Shown here piece by piece: positions 52,007 through 60,690 of a stretch of 64,000 nucleotides of DNA. The notes beneath the pieces were generated by a model. That model was not told the origin of the DNA and did not search any database. It saw nothing but the letters and a program-made list of their open reading frames with translations. Origin of the DNA: Marinobacter sp. SS5-14b (GTDB taxonomy: Bacteria; Pseudomonadota; Gammaproteobacteria; Pseudomonadales; Oleiphilaceae); the NCBI RefSeq assembly GCF_030541005.1, contig NZ_JASSVM010000001.1:682001-746000 (forward strand), in the 5' to 3' direction. The first letter of the stretch is position 1, and the number at the start of each line of letters is the position of its first letter. The position numbers and the translations under genes were made by a program.

Positions 52007-52456
52007 ATGCACTTGATCATCATGCGCCACGGAGAAGCGGGATGGCACACCCTGGACCAGGACAGAGAGCTGACCGAAGCTGGCCGGGAAGGCGTAGCCT
52101 CCGTGGCGGCACAGATTGCGGAATCACCGTGGCGGCCGAGGCTCATCTGGTGCAGCCCGTTGACCCGCGCAAGGCAAACGGCCGCCATTGTCTCGGAGGT
52201 TCTGAATTGTCCCGTGGAAGAGAAGCTGTTTATCACGCCGGATGACGACCCGGGCCGATGCCTTGATGCCCTGCTGGAAAACCACGAATCGCCGTTGATG
52301 CTGGTGTCTCACATGCCGCTGGTAGGCAGCCTTTCAACACTGCTGGTTGATGGCCATCGCAAAGGCATTCCGTTCATGACCTCCCAGGCCGTGCTGCTGG
52401 ATATGCCGGTGGTTGGCCCGGGGTGTGCGGACTTGAAAGCCCAGTTTCTGCCCTGA
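52007..52456 (+). CDS. sixA: Phosphohistidine phosphatase SixA
   Basis: 149-residue histidine phosphatase. The RHG motif with the nucleophilic His is LIIMRHGEAGWHTLDQDREL; the second His is in LMLVSHMPLVGSL, and the basic residues in WCSPLTRARQTAAI complete the pocket. SixA dephosphorylates Hpt domains (ArcB) or the PtsN-type phosphotransfer system. AGAGAGGGG precedes the ATG. gpsA-sixA adjacency is common in Pseudomonas and relatives. Confidence 0.93.
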   Translation: MHLIIMRHGEAGWHTLDQDRELTEAGREGVASVAAQIAESPWRPRLIWCSPLTRARQTAAIVSEVLNCPVEEKLFITPDDDPGRCLDALLENHESPLMLVSHMPLVGSLSTLLVDGHRKGIPFMTSQAVLLDMPVVGPGCADLKAQFLP

Positions 52457-52498
52457 TTAACCACCTGTATCCAATACTGCAACTGGTTCTGAGCCTCT

Positions 52499-53395
52499 AT
52501 GTACAGCTTTCCCATTGACTATGTTGAACCCGTGTTCCGGCCGCCCAGTGAGGCAAAATCCCTTATTTTGCCGGTCACTAACGGATGTTCCTGGAATAAA
52601 TGTACGTTCTGCGAAATGTACACCCAGCCTCAGAAAAAGTTCCGCGCACGAAAGCCAGACGACGTCAGAGCCGACATTGAAAAGGCCGCCAAAGCCTTTG
52701 GTACGGTACCGCGGGTGTTCCTGGCGGATGGCGATGCGATGGTACTGCCGACCCGCCGGTTGCTAGAGATTCTGGGGGATCTGAAACAAGGTTTCCCGGG
52801 GCTCGAGCGGGTATCCAGTTATTGCTTGCCACGAAACCTTGCCAAAAAGTCGGTGCAGGAGCTGTCGGAACTGAAAGATGCGGGCCTGGGCATACTTTAT
52901 GTCGGGATGGAATCGGGTGACGACGAAGTTCTTCGCCGGGTCAACAAAGGTGAGACCTGGGAGACCACCCGGTCGGCCCTCAACAAAATCAAACAGGCTG
53001 GCCTGACGAGCTCTGTGATGGTGCTGAATGGACTGGGTGGTGAAAGCTTGTCTCGGCAACACGCCATCAATACGGCCACCCTGTGCAATGAAACACAGCC
53101 GGACTATCTGTCGACCCTGGTGGTGAGCTTTCCCCAGGGTGAAGAGCGCTTTCGGGAAGGTTTTGGTGAGGACTTCGTGCCTCTCAGCCAGCAGAGTCTG
53201 CTTGAGGAGATTCGTGTGTTTCTCGAACATCTTGAGCTGGATAACACGATTTTTCGCAGCGATCACGCCTCGAATTACCTGGTCCTGAAAGGCGTTCTTG
53301 GCAAAGACAAGCAGCAACTGCTGGATCAGGTCAGTCTGGCCATCACACAGCCGGATGCGGTGCCTTTGCGCGCTGAGTGGATGCGTGGCCTTTAA
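52499..53395 (+). CDS. Radical SAM protein (COG1032/HemN-like)
   Basis: 298 residues. Iron-sulfur ligands are in LPVTNGCSWNKCTFCEMYT, spaced C-x4-C-x2-C rather than the usual C-x3-C-x2-C, a spacing shared by this subgroup. AdoMet-binding elements follow in FLADGDAMVLPTRRLLEIL and GLGILYVGMESGDDEVL. It carries no additional domain, and substrate is unknown. 43 nt after sixA and 25 nt before DUF1285; the latter gene also accompanies it in Pseudomonas. Confidence 0.9.
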   Translation: MYSFPIDYVEPVFRPPSEAKSLILPVTNGCSWNKCTFCEMYTQPQKKFRARKPDDVRADIEKAAKAFGTVPRVFLADGDAMVLPTRRLLEILGDLKQGFPGLERVSSYCLPRNLAKKSVQELSELKDAGLGILYVGMESGDDEVLRRVNKGETWETTRSALNKIKQAGLTSSVMVLNGLGGESLSRQHAINTATLCNETQPDYLSTLVVSFPQGEERFREGFGEDFVPLSQQSLLEEIRVFLEHLELDNTIFRSDHASNYLVLKGVLGKDKQQLLDQVSLAITQPDAVPLRAEWMRGL

Positions 53396-53419
53396 TCCGG
53401 ATCGATCAGGAGGTGAACG

Positions 53420-53986
53420 GTGAGCGGAAAGCCAGACGATATCGAAAAAGCCGTTGCGCAAAGTACCGGTAACAGACCACTACCGCCAATTGATCAATGG
53501 GCCCCGGAACTGTCCGGCGACATGGACCTGGTGATTACACGGGATGGTCGGTGGATTTATCAGGGCGAGCCAATCGCCCGGGAGGCGACCGTTAAGTTGT
53601 TCTCTACAATTCTGCGCAGAGAGGAAGACGGGCACTATTACCTGGTTACGCCAGTCGAAAAGTGGCGGGTACAGGTTGAGGATACGCCCATACTCGCGCA
53701 TTCCCTGGCGGTGGAAGGCGAAGGCGAAAACCGGACGCTCTCGATCACGACGAATATGGGTGAAACGCTCGATATCAGCGACCAACACCCCCTGACGGTC
53801 GGCAACTATCCAAACAGCGAAGAGCCCCGGCCAGTGGTATGGGTGCGCCATGGTGTCGAGGCCCGATTGGTCACCAGTGCATTTTATGATCTTGCTGAGC
53901 TTGCAGAGGCGCGTATGATCGCAGGCGATCAGCAGCTGGGCGTGTTTAGTCACGGAAAATTCTGGAAAATCGGGGAGGGTGGTTGA
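53420..53986 (+). CDS. DUF1285 protein
   Basis: 188 residues from GTG at 53420, preceded by AGGAGG at 6-nt spacing, a very strong site. Family blocks: PPIDQWAPELSGDMDLVITR, DGRWIYQGEPIAREATVKLF, YYLVTPVEKWRVQVEDTPIL. The C-terminal block contains LGVFSHGKFWKIGE. Cytoplasmic beta-barrel-like protein of unknown function. It follows the radical SAM gene by 25 nt. Confidence 0.92.
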   Translation: MSGKPDDIEKAVAQSTGNRPLPPIDQWAPELSGDMDLVITRDGRWIYQGEPIAREATVKLFSTILRREEDGHYYLVTPVEKWRVQVEDTPILAHSLAVEGEGENRTLSITTNMGETLDISDQHPLTVGNYPNSEEPRPVVWVRHGVEARLVTSAFYDLAELAEARMIAGDQQLGVFSHGKFWKIGEGG

Positions 53987-54187
53987 AAACCGCCACCCCG
54001 CCCCCACAAAGAAGGTAGAAAACGCAGTCTGTCACTTGTTAAACTGTGCTTTCTTTCTTGTTACCGAGCCTGGCTCTCTAACGAGGCCCGGTGGTCGTTA
54101 GTTCCTCTGTGCAGTCTGGCTGTTCACGATCACTTTCGATTGCCTACATCCTAAATACACAGTCATTGCGACACGCAAGGAGATCAC

Positions 54188-54649
54188 ATGGCCCAACCTC
54201 GTGTTGTCACCATCCATTACACGCTCACCAACGACCAGGGAGAGCAACTCGATTCCTCCCGTGTAGAAGGCCGTGAGCCTCTGGCGTATCTGGAAGGTGC
54301 TCAGAACATCATCGGCGGACTGGAAAGCGCGCTGAACGAAAAAAACGCAGGCGATCAGGTGAAGGTATCTGTTGCTCCAGCCGAAGGCTACGGCGAAGTG
54401 AACGAAGAGCTGATTCAGCCGGTTCCGCGTTCTGCCTTCGAAGGCGTAGACACCATCGAGCCAGGCATGCAGTTCCAGGCGCAGACTCCGGGCGGCCCTC
54501 AGGTTGTTCGTGTGGTTGAAGTCAGTGACGAGACTGTCACCATCGATGCCAACCACCCGCTGGCGGGTCAGACTCTGCACTTCGACGTAGAAGTGGTAGA
54601 AGCTCGCGAAGCGACCGACGAAGAGCAAGAGCACGGCCACGTGCACTGA
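54188..54649 (+). CDS. FKBP-type peptidyl-prolyl isomerase, SlyD-like
   Basis: 153 residues. FKBP core broken by an insert-in-flap domain as in SlyD: VVTIHYTLTNDQGEQLDSSR, REPLAYLEGAQNIIGGLESA, then GYGEVNEELIQPVPRSAFEG and the flap insert ending DANHPLAGQTLHFDVEVVEA. The tail EEQEHGHVH is short, lacking the long His/Cys-rich nickel-binding tail of E. coli SlyD. Catalyses prolyl isomerisation and chaperones folding. AAGGAG lies 7 nt before ATG. A strong terminator follows. Confidence 0.93.
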   Translation: MAQPRVVTIHYTLTNDQGEQLDSSRVEGREPLAYLEGAQNIIGGLESALNEKNAGDQVKVSVAPAEGYGEVNEELIQPVPRSAFEGVDTIEPGMQFQAQTPGGPQVVRVVEVSDETVTIDANHPLAGQTLHFDVEVVEAREATDEEQEHGHVH

Positions 54650-54669
54650 TCTCTTCCGAAAGGTTGATT

Positions 54670-54700
54670 AAAAAACGGCTCCTGCGGGGGCCGTTTTTTT
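54670..54700 (+). terminator. Intrinsic terminator of the SlyD-like gene
   Basis: AACGGC-10nt-GCCGTT stem preceded by A and followed by seven T, 20 nt after the stop codon. Confidence 0.9.
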
Positions 54701-54732
54701 ATGCCCGCAAAAAGCCGACCGTCGTAGCCATA

Positions 54733-54762
54733 AAAAAGGCCAGATCGAAATCTGGCCTTTTT
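54733..54762. terminator. Bidirectional terminator before ETF-QO
   Basis: AAAAAGGCCAGAT-4nt-ATCTGGCCTTTTT, a perfect 13-bp stem with A and T runs at the two sides, 17 bp from the end of the ETF-QO gene. It serves the minus-strand gene mainly. Confidence 0.9.
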
Positions 54763-54778
54763 CGTTCGCGCGTCCCAA

Positions 54779-56431
54779 TTACATGTTCGGGTAGTTCGGA
54801 CCGCCGCCACCTTCCGGTGTTACCCAGGTAATGTTCTGCGAAGGGTCCTTGATGTCACAGGTCTTGCAGTGCACACAGTTCTGGGCATTGATCTGGAACT
54901 TCTTACCACTGCCGTCTTCCGCTTCAATCACTTCGTACACGCCGGCCGGGCAGTAACGCTGGGCGGGCTCGTTGTACTTGGGCAGGTTTTCATTCAGCGG
55001 AATGTCCGGATCCGTCAGTTTCAAGTGAACCGGCTGATCTTCCTCGTGGTTGGTGTTTGAGATAAACACCGAGGACAGGCGGTCAAATGTCAGCTTGTTA
55101 TCCGGCTTGGGATAGCTGATTTTCTTGCACTCATCCGCCTTCTTCATGGTGGCATAGTCAGGCGTAGTGTCATGGAAGGTGAAGGGCAGGCTGCCGCGCA
55201 GAATGTTCTGCTCGAAGAACGCAATCGCACCGCCGACAAAGTTGCCAAACTTGTGCATCGCCGGGCCAAAGTTACGCTCAGCATACAGCTCTTTGTAAAG
55301 CCAGCTGTCTTCAAAACGCTGTGCGAAGCTGGTGATTTCTTCGCCGGTCTTGCCTTCCTTGAGCGCATCAAAAACCGCTTCGGCGCCCAGCAAGCCTGAC
55401 TTCATGGCAGTATGGGAGCCCTTGATCTTGGAGCTGTTCAGGGTGCCGGCATCACAACCCAGCAGCAGGCCGCCGGGGAAGCTCATTTTCGGCAGGGTGT
55501 TGTAACCACCCTTGGTGATGGCGCGGGCACCGTAAGCTACGCGCTTGCCACCTTCCAGGTATTTTTTAACTTCCGGGTGGTGCTTGAGGCGCTGGAACTC
55601 TTCGAACGGGCTCAGGTGCGGGTTGCTGTAGGACAGATCCGTGATCAGCCCCACGTACACCTGGCCACCTTCCAGGTGATACAGGAAAGAACCGCCGGTA
55701 GAGCCGGATTCATTCAACGGCCAGCCTGTGGTGTGAACAACCAGACCAGGTTCATGCTTGGCCGGATCGATGTCCCACAGTTCCTTGATACCGATACCGT
55801 AGTGTTGTGGGTCTTTGCCTTCATCCAGCTTGAAGTCGTTGATCAGGCGCTTGCCCAGGTGACCACGACAGCCTTCAGTGAACAGGGTGTACTTGGCGCG
55901 CAGTTCCATGCCCGGCATGTAGCCGTCTTTCTCGGAACCGTCACGGGCCACGCCCATGTCGCCGGTGATGATGCCTTTTACCTGGCCATCTTCAACGATG
56001 GTTTCAGAAGCAGCAAAGCCCGGGTAAACCTCGACACCCAACTGCTCGGCCTGTTCAGCCAACCAGCGGCACAGGTTGCCAAGACTGATGATGTAGTTGC
56101 CATGGTTGTGCATGTTCTTGGGCACAAAGGCATTGGGGATTTTCGTGGCTTTTTCCTGATTCTTGAGCAGGAAAATGTCATCACGGGTAACCGGAGTATT
56201 AAGGGGCGCACCCTTCTCTTTCCAGTCAGGGAAGAGTTCATTCAGTGCTGTAGGCTCGAACACGGTGCCAGCTAGGATATGAGCGCCAACCTCGGAGCCT
56301 TTTTCAACTACACAAACAGTCAGTTCTTCACCAGCTTCCTGCGCCAGTTGCATGACGCGGCAGGCTGCCGACAGGCCCGCTGGGCCGCCGCCGACGATCA
56401 GAACATCAAATTCCATCGATTCGCGTTCCAC
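54779..56431 (-). CDS. Electron transfer flavoprotein-ubiquinone oxidoreductase
   Basis: Passes electrons from reduced ETF (acyl-CoA dehydrogenases) to ubiquinone at the inner membrane. 550 residues. FAD motif FDVLIVGGGPAGLSAACRVM, ubiquinone/FAD segment in GCDAGTLNSSKIKGSHTAMK, and [4Fe-4S] ligands in YCPAGVYEVIEAEDG and NCVHCKTCDIKDP. GTG start at 56431 is chosen over ATG 56416: GAGGAG lies 6 nt before it and the resulting MERESMEFDV matches the family N terminus. Divergent from etfBA with a 330-bp gap that holds a perfect palindrome. Confidence 0.96.
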   Translation of the reverse strand: MERESMEFDVLIVGGGPAGLSAACRVMQLAQEAGEELTVCVVEKGSEVGAHILAGTVFEPTALNELFPDWKEKGAPLNTPVTRDDIFLLKNQEKATKIPNAFVPKNMHNHGNYIISLGNLCRWLAEQAEQLGVEVYPGFAASETIVEDGQVKGIITGDMGVARDGSEKDGYMPGMELRAKYTLFTEGCRGHLGKRLINDFKLDEGKDPQHYGIGIKELWDIDPAKHEPGLVVHTTGWPLNESGSTGGSFLYHLEGGQVYVGLITDLSYSNPHLSPFEEFQRLKHHPEVKKYLEGGKRVAYGARAITKGGYNTLPKMSFPGGLLLGCDAGTLNSSKIKGSHTAMKSGLLGAEAVFDALKEGKTGEEITSFAQRFEDSWLYKELYAERNFGPAMHKFGNFVGGAIAFFEQNILRGSLPFTFHDTTPDYATMKKADECKKISYPKPDNKLTFDRLSSVFISNTNHEEDQPVHLKLTDPDIPLNENLPKYNEPAQRYCPAGVYEVIEAEDGSGKKFQINAQNCVHCKTCDIKDPSQNITWVTPEGGGGPNYPNM

Positions 56432-56494
56432 GTTGGTCTCCTCAAACAGCTTTTAATGAATGTTGTTTAACCGAAGGATAACGCATTTGAGAAA

Positions 56495-56514
56495 TCAAAC
56501 AAACGTTTGTTTGA
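56495..56514. promoter_or_regulatory. 20-bp perfect palindrome, candidate operator (PsrA/TetR type)
   Basis: TCAAACAAACGTTTGTTTGA, perfectly symmetric, 64 bp upstream of the ETF-QO start and 248 bp upstream of etfB. The half-sites resemble those of TetR-type fatty acid regulators such as PsrA, which control etf genes in related bacteria. The match to PsrA is from memory of its consensus and is not certain. Confidence 0.65.
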
Positions 56515-56761
56515 AATTTGCGCTGACCTTTGGCATTGTACGTATACACCGAAATATCGTGTGTTTTGAGTCGATTTTTAGTATCGTCTCATTGCCTTGC
56601 CGGGTCAACCCGGTCTATTGGCTGCGAAGGCAGTCCTGACGCGTCGAATGGGACTATTGACCCTTTTGACCATAGCCTGCAGTATTGTTGCGCACTATCT
56701 CAGCAGGCTCTCCGTCAAGGATTGCGAGTCATTAAACCCATCGTAGAAGAACGAGGAATCT

Positions 56762-57511
56762 ATGAAGGTTCTGGTCGCTGTAAAACGAGTTATCGACTAC
56801 AACGTAAAGGTGCGCGTCAAGCCGGACAACACCGGTGTTGACCTCGCCAACGTCAAGATGGCAATGAACCCATTCTGCGAAATCGCTGTTGAAGAAGCGG
56901 TTCGTCTGAAAGAGAAGGGTGTTGCCAGTGAAATCGTTGTTGTATCCATTGGCCCGAAGGCTGCTCAGGAGCAAATCCGTACTGCTCTGGCACTGGGTGC
57001 TGACCGTGGTATCCACATCGAGACTGACGAAGAAGTTCAGTCCCTCGAAGCGGCCAAGCTGCTGAAGGCTGTTGTTGAGAAAGAGGAGCCCAAGCTGGTT
57101 ATTCTTGGCAAGCAGTCCATCGATTCCGACAACAACCAGACTGGCCAGATGCTGGCTGCGCTGACCGGAATGGGTCAGGGCACTTTCGCCTCTGAAGTGG
57201 TTGTTGAGGGTGACAAAGTTAACGTAACCCGCGAAGTAGACGGCGGCCTGATGACCGTTGCTCTGAACCTGCCTGCGGTTGTTACCACTGACCTGCGCCT
57301 GAACGAGCCGCGCTACGCTTCTCTGCCGAACATCATGAAGGCCAAGAAGAAGCCGCTGGACGCCATGAGCCCTGCCGATCTGGGTGTTGAAATCGCCCCG
57401 CGCCTGTCCACCCTGAAAGTAGAAGCTCCAGCTTCACGCCAGGCTGGTATCAAGGTGGCTGACGTTGCTGAGCTGGTGGATAAACTGAAGAACGAAGCGA
57501 AGGTGATCTAA
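56762..57511 (+). CDS. etfB: Electron transfer flavoprotein beta subunit
   Basis: 249 residues, cytoplasmic. Family blocks: [60 protein letters not shown] with the AMP-binding part, and [20 protein letters not shown], the ETF-beta signature, then [19 protein letters not shown] with the recognition loop for dehydrogenases. It is followed by etfA with the stop and start codons adjacent. An AGAACGAGGAAT site precedes ATG. With EtfA it carries electrons from beta-oxidation to ETF-QO encoded divergently. Confidence 0.96.
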   Translation: MKVLVAVKRVIDYNVKVRVKPDNTGVDLANVKMAMNPFCEIAVEEAVRLKEKGVASEIVVVSIGPKAAQEQIRTALALGADRGIHIETDEEVQSLEAAKLLKAVVEKEEPKLVILGKQSIDSDNNQTGQMLAALTGMGQGTFASEVVVEGDKVNVTREVDGGLMTVALNLPAVVTTDLRLNEPRYASLPNIMKAKKKPLDAMSPADLGVEIAPRLSTLKVEAPASRQAGIKVADVAELVDKLKNEAKVI

Positions 57512-58453
57512 ATGAGCATCCTGGTAATTGCTGAACACGACAACAGCAGCCTGAAGCAGGCTACTCTGAACGTTGTAGCGGCAGCCAAGGCCATCGGTGG
57601 CGACATCGACGTGCTGGTTGCTGGTGAAAACGTAGGCGCCATCGCTGAAGCCGCTGCTAAAGCAGAAGGCGTCAACAAAGTTCTGGTTGCGGATAACGCT
57701 GCCTACGGTCACTTCCTGGCTGAAAACCTGGGTGAGCTGGTTGCTGAAGTAGGCAAAAACTACAGCCACATCCTGACCTCTGCCGGCACCACGGGCAAAG
57801 ACTTCATGCCGCGCGTTGCTGCGCTGCTCGACGTTGCTCAGGTATCTGACATCATCCGCGTTGAATCTGCCGACACCTTTGTGCGTCCGATCTATGCCGG
57901 TAACGCCATCGCTACAGTTAAAGCCAGCGATAGCATCAAGGTAATCACCGTACGCCCGACTGGTTTTGATCCGGTTGCCGCCGAAGGTGGTTCAGCTTCT
58001 GTTGAACAGCTGGACGTTGTAAAAGATGCAGGCCTGTCTTCTTTCGTAGGCGAAGAGAAGGCCAAGTCTGATCGTCCGGACCTGGCTTCTGCTGGTATCG
58101 TGATCTCCGGTGGTCGTGGCATGCAGAACGGCGACAACTTCAAAATGCTGGAGCAGGTTGCTGATCTGATGGGCGCAGCGGTTGGTGCATCCCGTGCCGC
58201 GGTTGACGCTGGCTTCGTGCCAAACGACATGCAGGTTGGTCAAACCGGTAAGATCGTTGCTCCGCAACTGTACGTTGCCGTGGGTATTTCCGGTGCCATC
58301 CAGCACCTGGCCGGTATGTCTGACTCCAAGGTGATCGTTGCGATCAACAAGGACGAAGAAGCACCGATCTTCCAGGTGGCTGACTATGGCCTGGTTGCGG
58401 ACCTGTTTGAAGCAGTGCCGCAGCTGGAAGAAGAGTTGAAGAAAGTTCTGTAA
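57512..58453 (+). CDS. etfA: Electron transfer flavoprotein alpha subunit
   Basis: 313 residues. N-terminal domain begins [20 protein letters not shown]; the C-terminal FAD domain has [40 protein letters not shown] and [20 protein letters not shown] with the ETF-alpha signature. Its ATG directly follows the etfB stop, indicating coupled translation at equal amounts for the heterodimer. A strong terminator follows 19 nt after the stop. Confidence 0.96.
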   Translation: MSILVIAEHDNSSLKQATLNVVAAAKAIGGDIDVLVAGENVGAIAEAAAKAEGVNKVLVADNAAYGHFLAENLGELVAEVGKNYSHILTSAGTTGKDFMPRVAALLDVAQVSDIIRVESADTFVRPIYAGNAIATVKASDSIKVITVRPTGFDPVAAEGGSASVEQLDVVKDAGLSSFVGEEKAKSDRPDLASAGIVISGGRGMQNGDNFKMLEQVADLMGAAVGASRAAVDAGFVPNDMQVGQTGKIVAPQLYVAVGISGAIQHLAGMSDSKVIVAINKDEEAPIFQVADYGLVADLFEAVPQLEEELKKVL

Positions 58454-58471
58454 CTTTCTGATCTCTTAATC

Positions 58472-58499
58472 AAAAAAGGCACCTTAGGGTGCCTTTTTT
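58472..58499. terminator. Terminator after etfA
   Basis: AAAAAAGGCACC-4nt-GGTGCCTTTTTT, a perfect 12-bp stem. It overlaps the 3' end of the convergent gene (stop at 58484), so it can end both transcripts. Confidence 0.93.
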
Positions 58500-58939
58500 G
58501 TTTTTGAAACAATGCGCTTTTCCGCTTTTACGATCAGTAGGCTGTCCGCCAGTATGTGCAGGGCACGGTTGGTGGTTCTGACGGCTTTGTAGACTTGTTC
58601 GCTGGTTTCGTTGTGGGTTTGCCGGGCCTTACGGGCGCCGTCTTTGAATTCTTCGTCTCGGGAAAACATGTCAATCAGGCCAAAGGTGGTGTTAGCGATG
58701 GCCTTATGTACTTTTTCCACCGCAGTTGCGCCCCCGGAAACCGTATCCTCGAGAAGTTTGGCTCGATTACGGACTTCAAGCAGCTCCATCCGGCTTTGCT
58801 GAATGGCACTGAATGCATTGACCCTATGTATATTGAGTATGCGTAAATCCCTTCGGCACGCGCCGGAAATCCTGAAGCCTGCAAACAGCATAGCGCCGGC
58901 ACCAGCGAGGCAGAGTGTAATCAACACCTGGATAATCAT
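58484..58939 (-). CDS. Hypothetical membrane-anchored coiled-coil protein
   Basis: 151 residues: an N-terminal transmembrane helix (MIIQVLITLCLAGAGAMLFA) and a long helical part with heptad-like spacing (AIQQSRMELLEVRNRAKLLE) ending in a basic tail (EKRIVSKTKKAP). No recognised domain. It reads the same way as the next gene upstream, 12 bp away, and both have the same layout, so they probably act together at the inner membrane. Its stop lies inside the etfA terminator. Confidence 0.8.
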   Translation of the reverse strand: MIIQVLITLCLAGAGAMLFAGFRISGACRRDLRILNIHRVNAFSAIQQSRMELLEVRNRAKLLEDTVSGGATAVEKVHKAIANTTFGLIDMFSRDEEFKDGARKARQTHNETSEQVYKAVRTTNRALHILADSLLIVKAEKRIVSKTKKAP

Positions 58940-58951
58940 GGTTCACGACCC

Positions 58952-59410
58952 TCAGCGGTATTCAATGTGCAGTTCCACGTCAATATCACGCTCTTCCATC
59001 TCATTTTCGAGCTCTTTGATGACTTCCTGATAGACCATTTTTCGGGTCATTACCGGCAGGCGGTCTGCCAGAATGCGCCCGGCACGTGATTCGCGCTTTG
59101 CGAGTGCTATCGGGTCGAGAACCCTCAGCGTGATGACCAGCTCAGGCTCCGGGTGGTTTTCGGCGATATCTTCGCTTTCAAGCATTTCATGGATTATTTT
59201 ACGCTGTTCCAGCAATTGCCAAATCAGCAAGGCACTGCAAATCACCAGGATGACGCTTGTGATGGTCAGAAGTGCAATCACTGAATACCTCCAGGGAGTC
59301 TTGAAATAGACCGGAAGTGTGCCCCACTTGGCAGGACAAACGATTGGCCGGAAGGACGTTGCTTCGAGTGCAACGGTGAAAGTAGCACCTTTGCTTAAAC
59401 CTGTTACCAT
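58952..59410 (-). CDS. Hypothetical single-pass membrane protein
   Basis: About 152 residues from ATG at 59410. One transmembrane helix (WRYSVIALLTITSVILVICS) at roughly 40-65, followed by a charged, helical C-terminal part with LVITLRVLDPIALAKRESRA and a final coiled-coil segment (VYQEVIKELENEMEERDIDV). The start is uncertain; no strong ribosome site is seen, and the N-terminal 35 residues before the helix may not be real. No family recognised; likely a partner of the downstream 151-residue protein. Confidence 0.7.
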   Translation of the reverse strand: MVTGLSKGATFTVALEATSFRPIVCPAKWGTLPVYFKTPWRYSVIALLTITSVILVICSALLIWQLLEQRKIIHEMLESEDIAENHPEPELVITLRVLDPIALAKRESRAGRILADRLPVMTRKMVYQEVIKELENEMEERDIDVELHIEYR

Positions 59411-59444
59411 CGTAACCCAACACCTGTTTGAATAAGGACAACCG

Positions 59445-60686
59445 ATGACCGACTCCACACAGCCAGATTACGACCTGATCGTATTCGGTGCCACCAGCTT
59501 TGTTGGCCAGATTCTTACCCGCTATCTTTTGACCACCTATGGTGCCGGAGCAGAAGTAAAGTGGGCAATTGCCGGGCGTTCGAAGAGCAAACTGGACAGC
59601 CTTAAATCCGGGCTGGGCGACGCGGCAGCTCAGTTACCGGTGATTCTCGCGGATGCCAGCGATGAAACGGCACTGGCAGCCATGTGCCGGCAAACCAGAG
59701 TGGTTATCTCAACCGTTGGGCCGTACGCGCTGTTTGGCGAGCCATTGATCAAGGCCTGTGTTTCCACCGGTACGGATTACTGCGATTTGACCGGAGAAGT
59801 TCAATGGATTCGCAGAATGATCGAGCGGTATGAGGATCAGGCGAAAGCCAGCGGCGCCCGAATCGTGCATTGCTGCGGGTTTGATTCAATCCCGTCGGAT
59901 ATGGGCGTTTGGTTCCTGCAGGAAAAAGCCGGGGAGCTGTTCGGCCAACCCTGCCAGGACGTTCGCATGCGAGTAAAGGTTGCCAAAGGTGGGCTATCCG
60001 GTGGCACCGTTGCCTCCATGATCAACGTTGCCAAAGAAGCAGGGGCCGACCCCAAGCTTCGTAAAGAGTTGGCAAACCCGTTCTCGATTTGCCCGCCGGA
60101 ACACCGCTCACAGGCAAGACAGCCCAGCCTCAAGTCGGCGGAATTCGACAAAGACTTTAACGTCTGGCTTGCGCCGTTCGTCATGGGGGCTATCAACACC
60201 CGGGTAGTGCATCGCTCCAACGCCATGCAGAATGCACGTTACGGTAAAGAATTCACTTACGACGAAGCAATGATGACCGGACAGGGCACCAAAGGCCGGC
60301 TGACCGCCTATGGCATTGTCGCCGCTCTGGGGGCTTTCTTTACGGCTTCCGCGATCAAGCCAACGCGCTGGGTGGTCGAAAAGCTGGTGCCAAAGCCGGG
60401 GGAAGGCCCGAGCCCGGAAGACCAGGAGAAGGGCTTTTACGACCTGCGATTTGTGGGCCGTACTCAAGATGGCAAAACCCTGATAACCAAAGTGACTGGC
60501 GACCGGGACCCGGGTTACGGTTCAACCGGCAAGATGCTGGGCGAGGCGGGCATGTGTCTGGCGTTCGATATCAAAAGCGATGTGGCCGGCGGCTTCTGGA
60601 CACCGGCATCAGCACTTGACGGAAAACTGCTGGAGCGCCTGACCACCAAAGCGGGATTGACCTTCGAAGTGTTGGAAACTCGCTGA
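59445..60686 (+). CDS. Saccharopine dehydrogenase-like trans-enoyl reductase family protein
   Basis: 413 residues. N-terminal Rossmann motif DLIVFGATSFVGQILTRYLL, then WAIAGRSKSKLDSL, VVISTVGPYALFGEPLIKAC and DYCDLTGEVQWIRRMIERYE, hallmarks of the saccharopine dehydrogenase-like oxidoreductases that include mycobacterial trans-acting enoyl reductase Rv2953. HCCGFDSIPSDMGVWFLQEK is also strongly conserved. The substrate is not lysine-related in bacteria of this type; an unsaturated lipid is suggested by the family. AGGACAACCG precedes ATG. It stands alone and is convergent with cydC. Confidence 0.9.
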   Translation: MTDSTQPDYDLIVFGATSFVGQILTRYLLTTYGAGAEVKWAIAGRSKSKLDSLKSGLGDAAAQLPVILADASDETALAAMCRQTRVVISTVGPYALFGEPLIKACVSTGTDYCDLTGEVQWIRRMIERYEDQAKASGARIVHCCGFDSIPSDMGVWFLQEKAGELFGQPCQDVRMRVKVAKGGLSGGTVASMINVAKEAGADPKLRKELANPFSICPPEHRSQARQPSLKSAEFDKDFNVWLAPFVMGAINTRVVHRSNAMQNARYGKEFTYDEAMMTGQGTKGRLTAYGIVAALGAFFTASAIKPTRWVVEKLVPKPGEGPSPEDQEKGFYDLRFVGRTQDGKTLITKVTGDRDPGYGSTGKMLGEAGMCLAFDIKSDVAGGFWTPASALDGKLLERLTTKAGLTFEVLETR

Positions 60687-60690
60687 GCTG

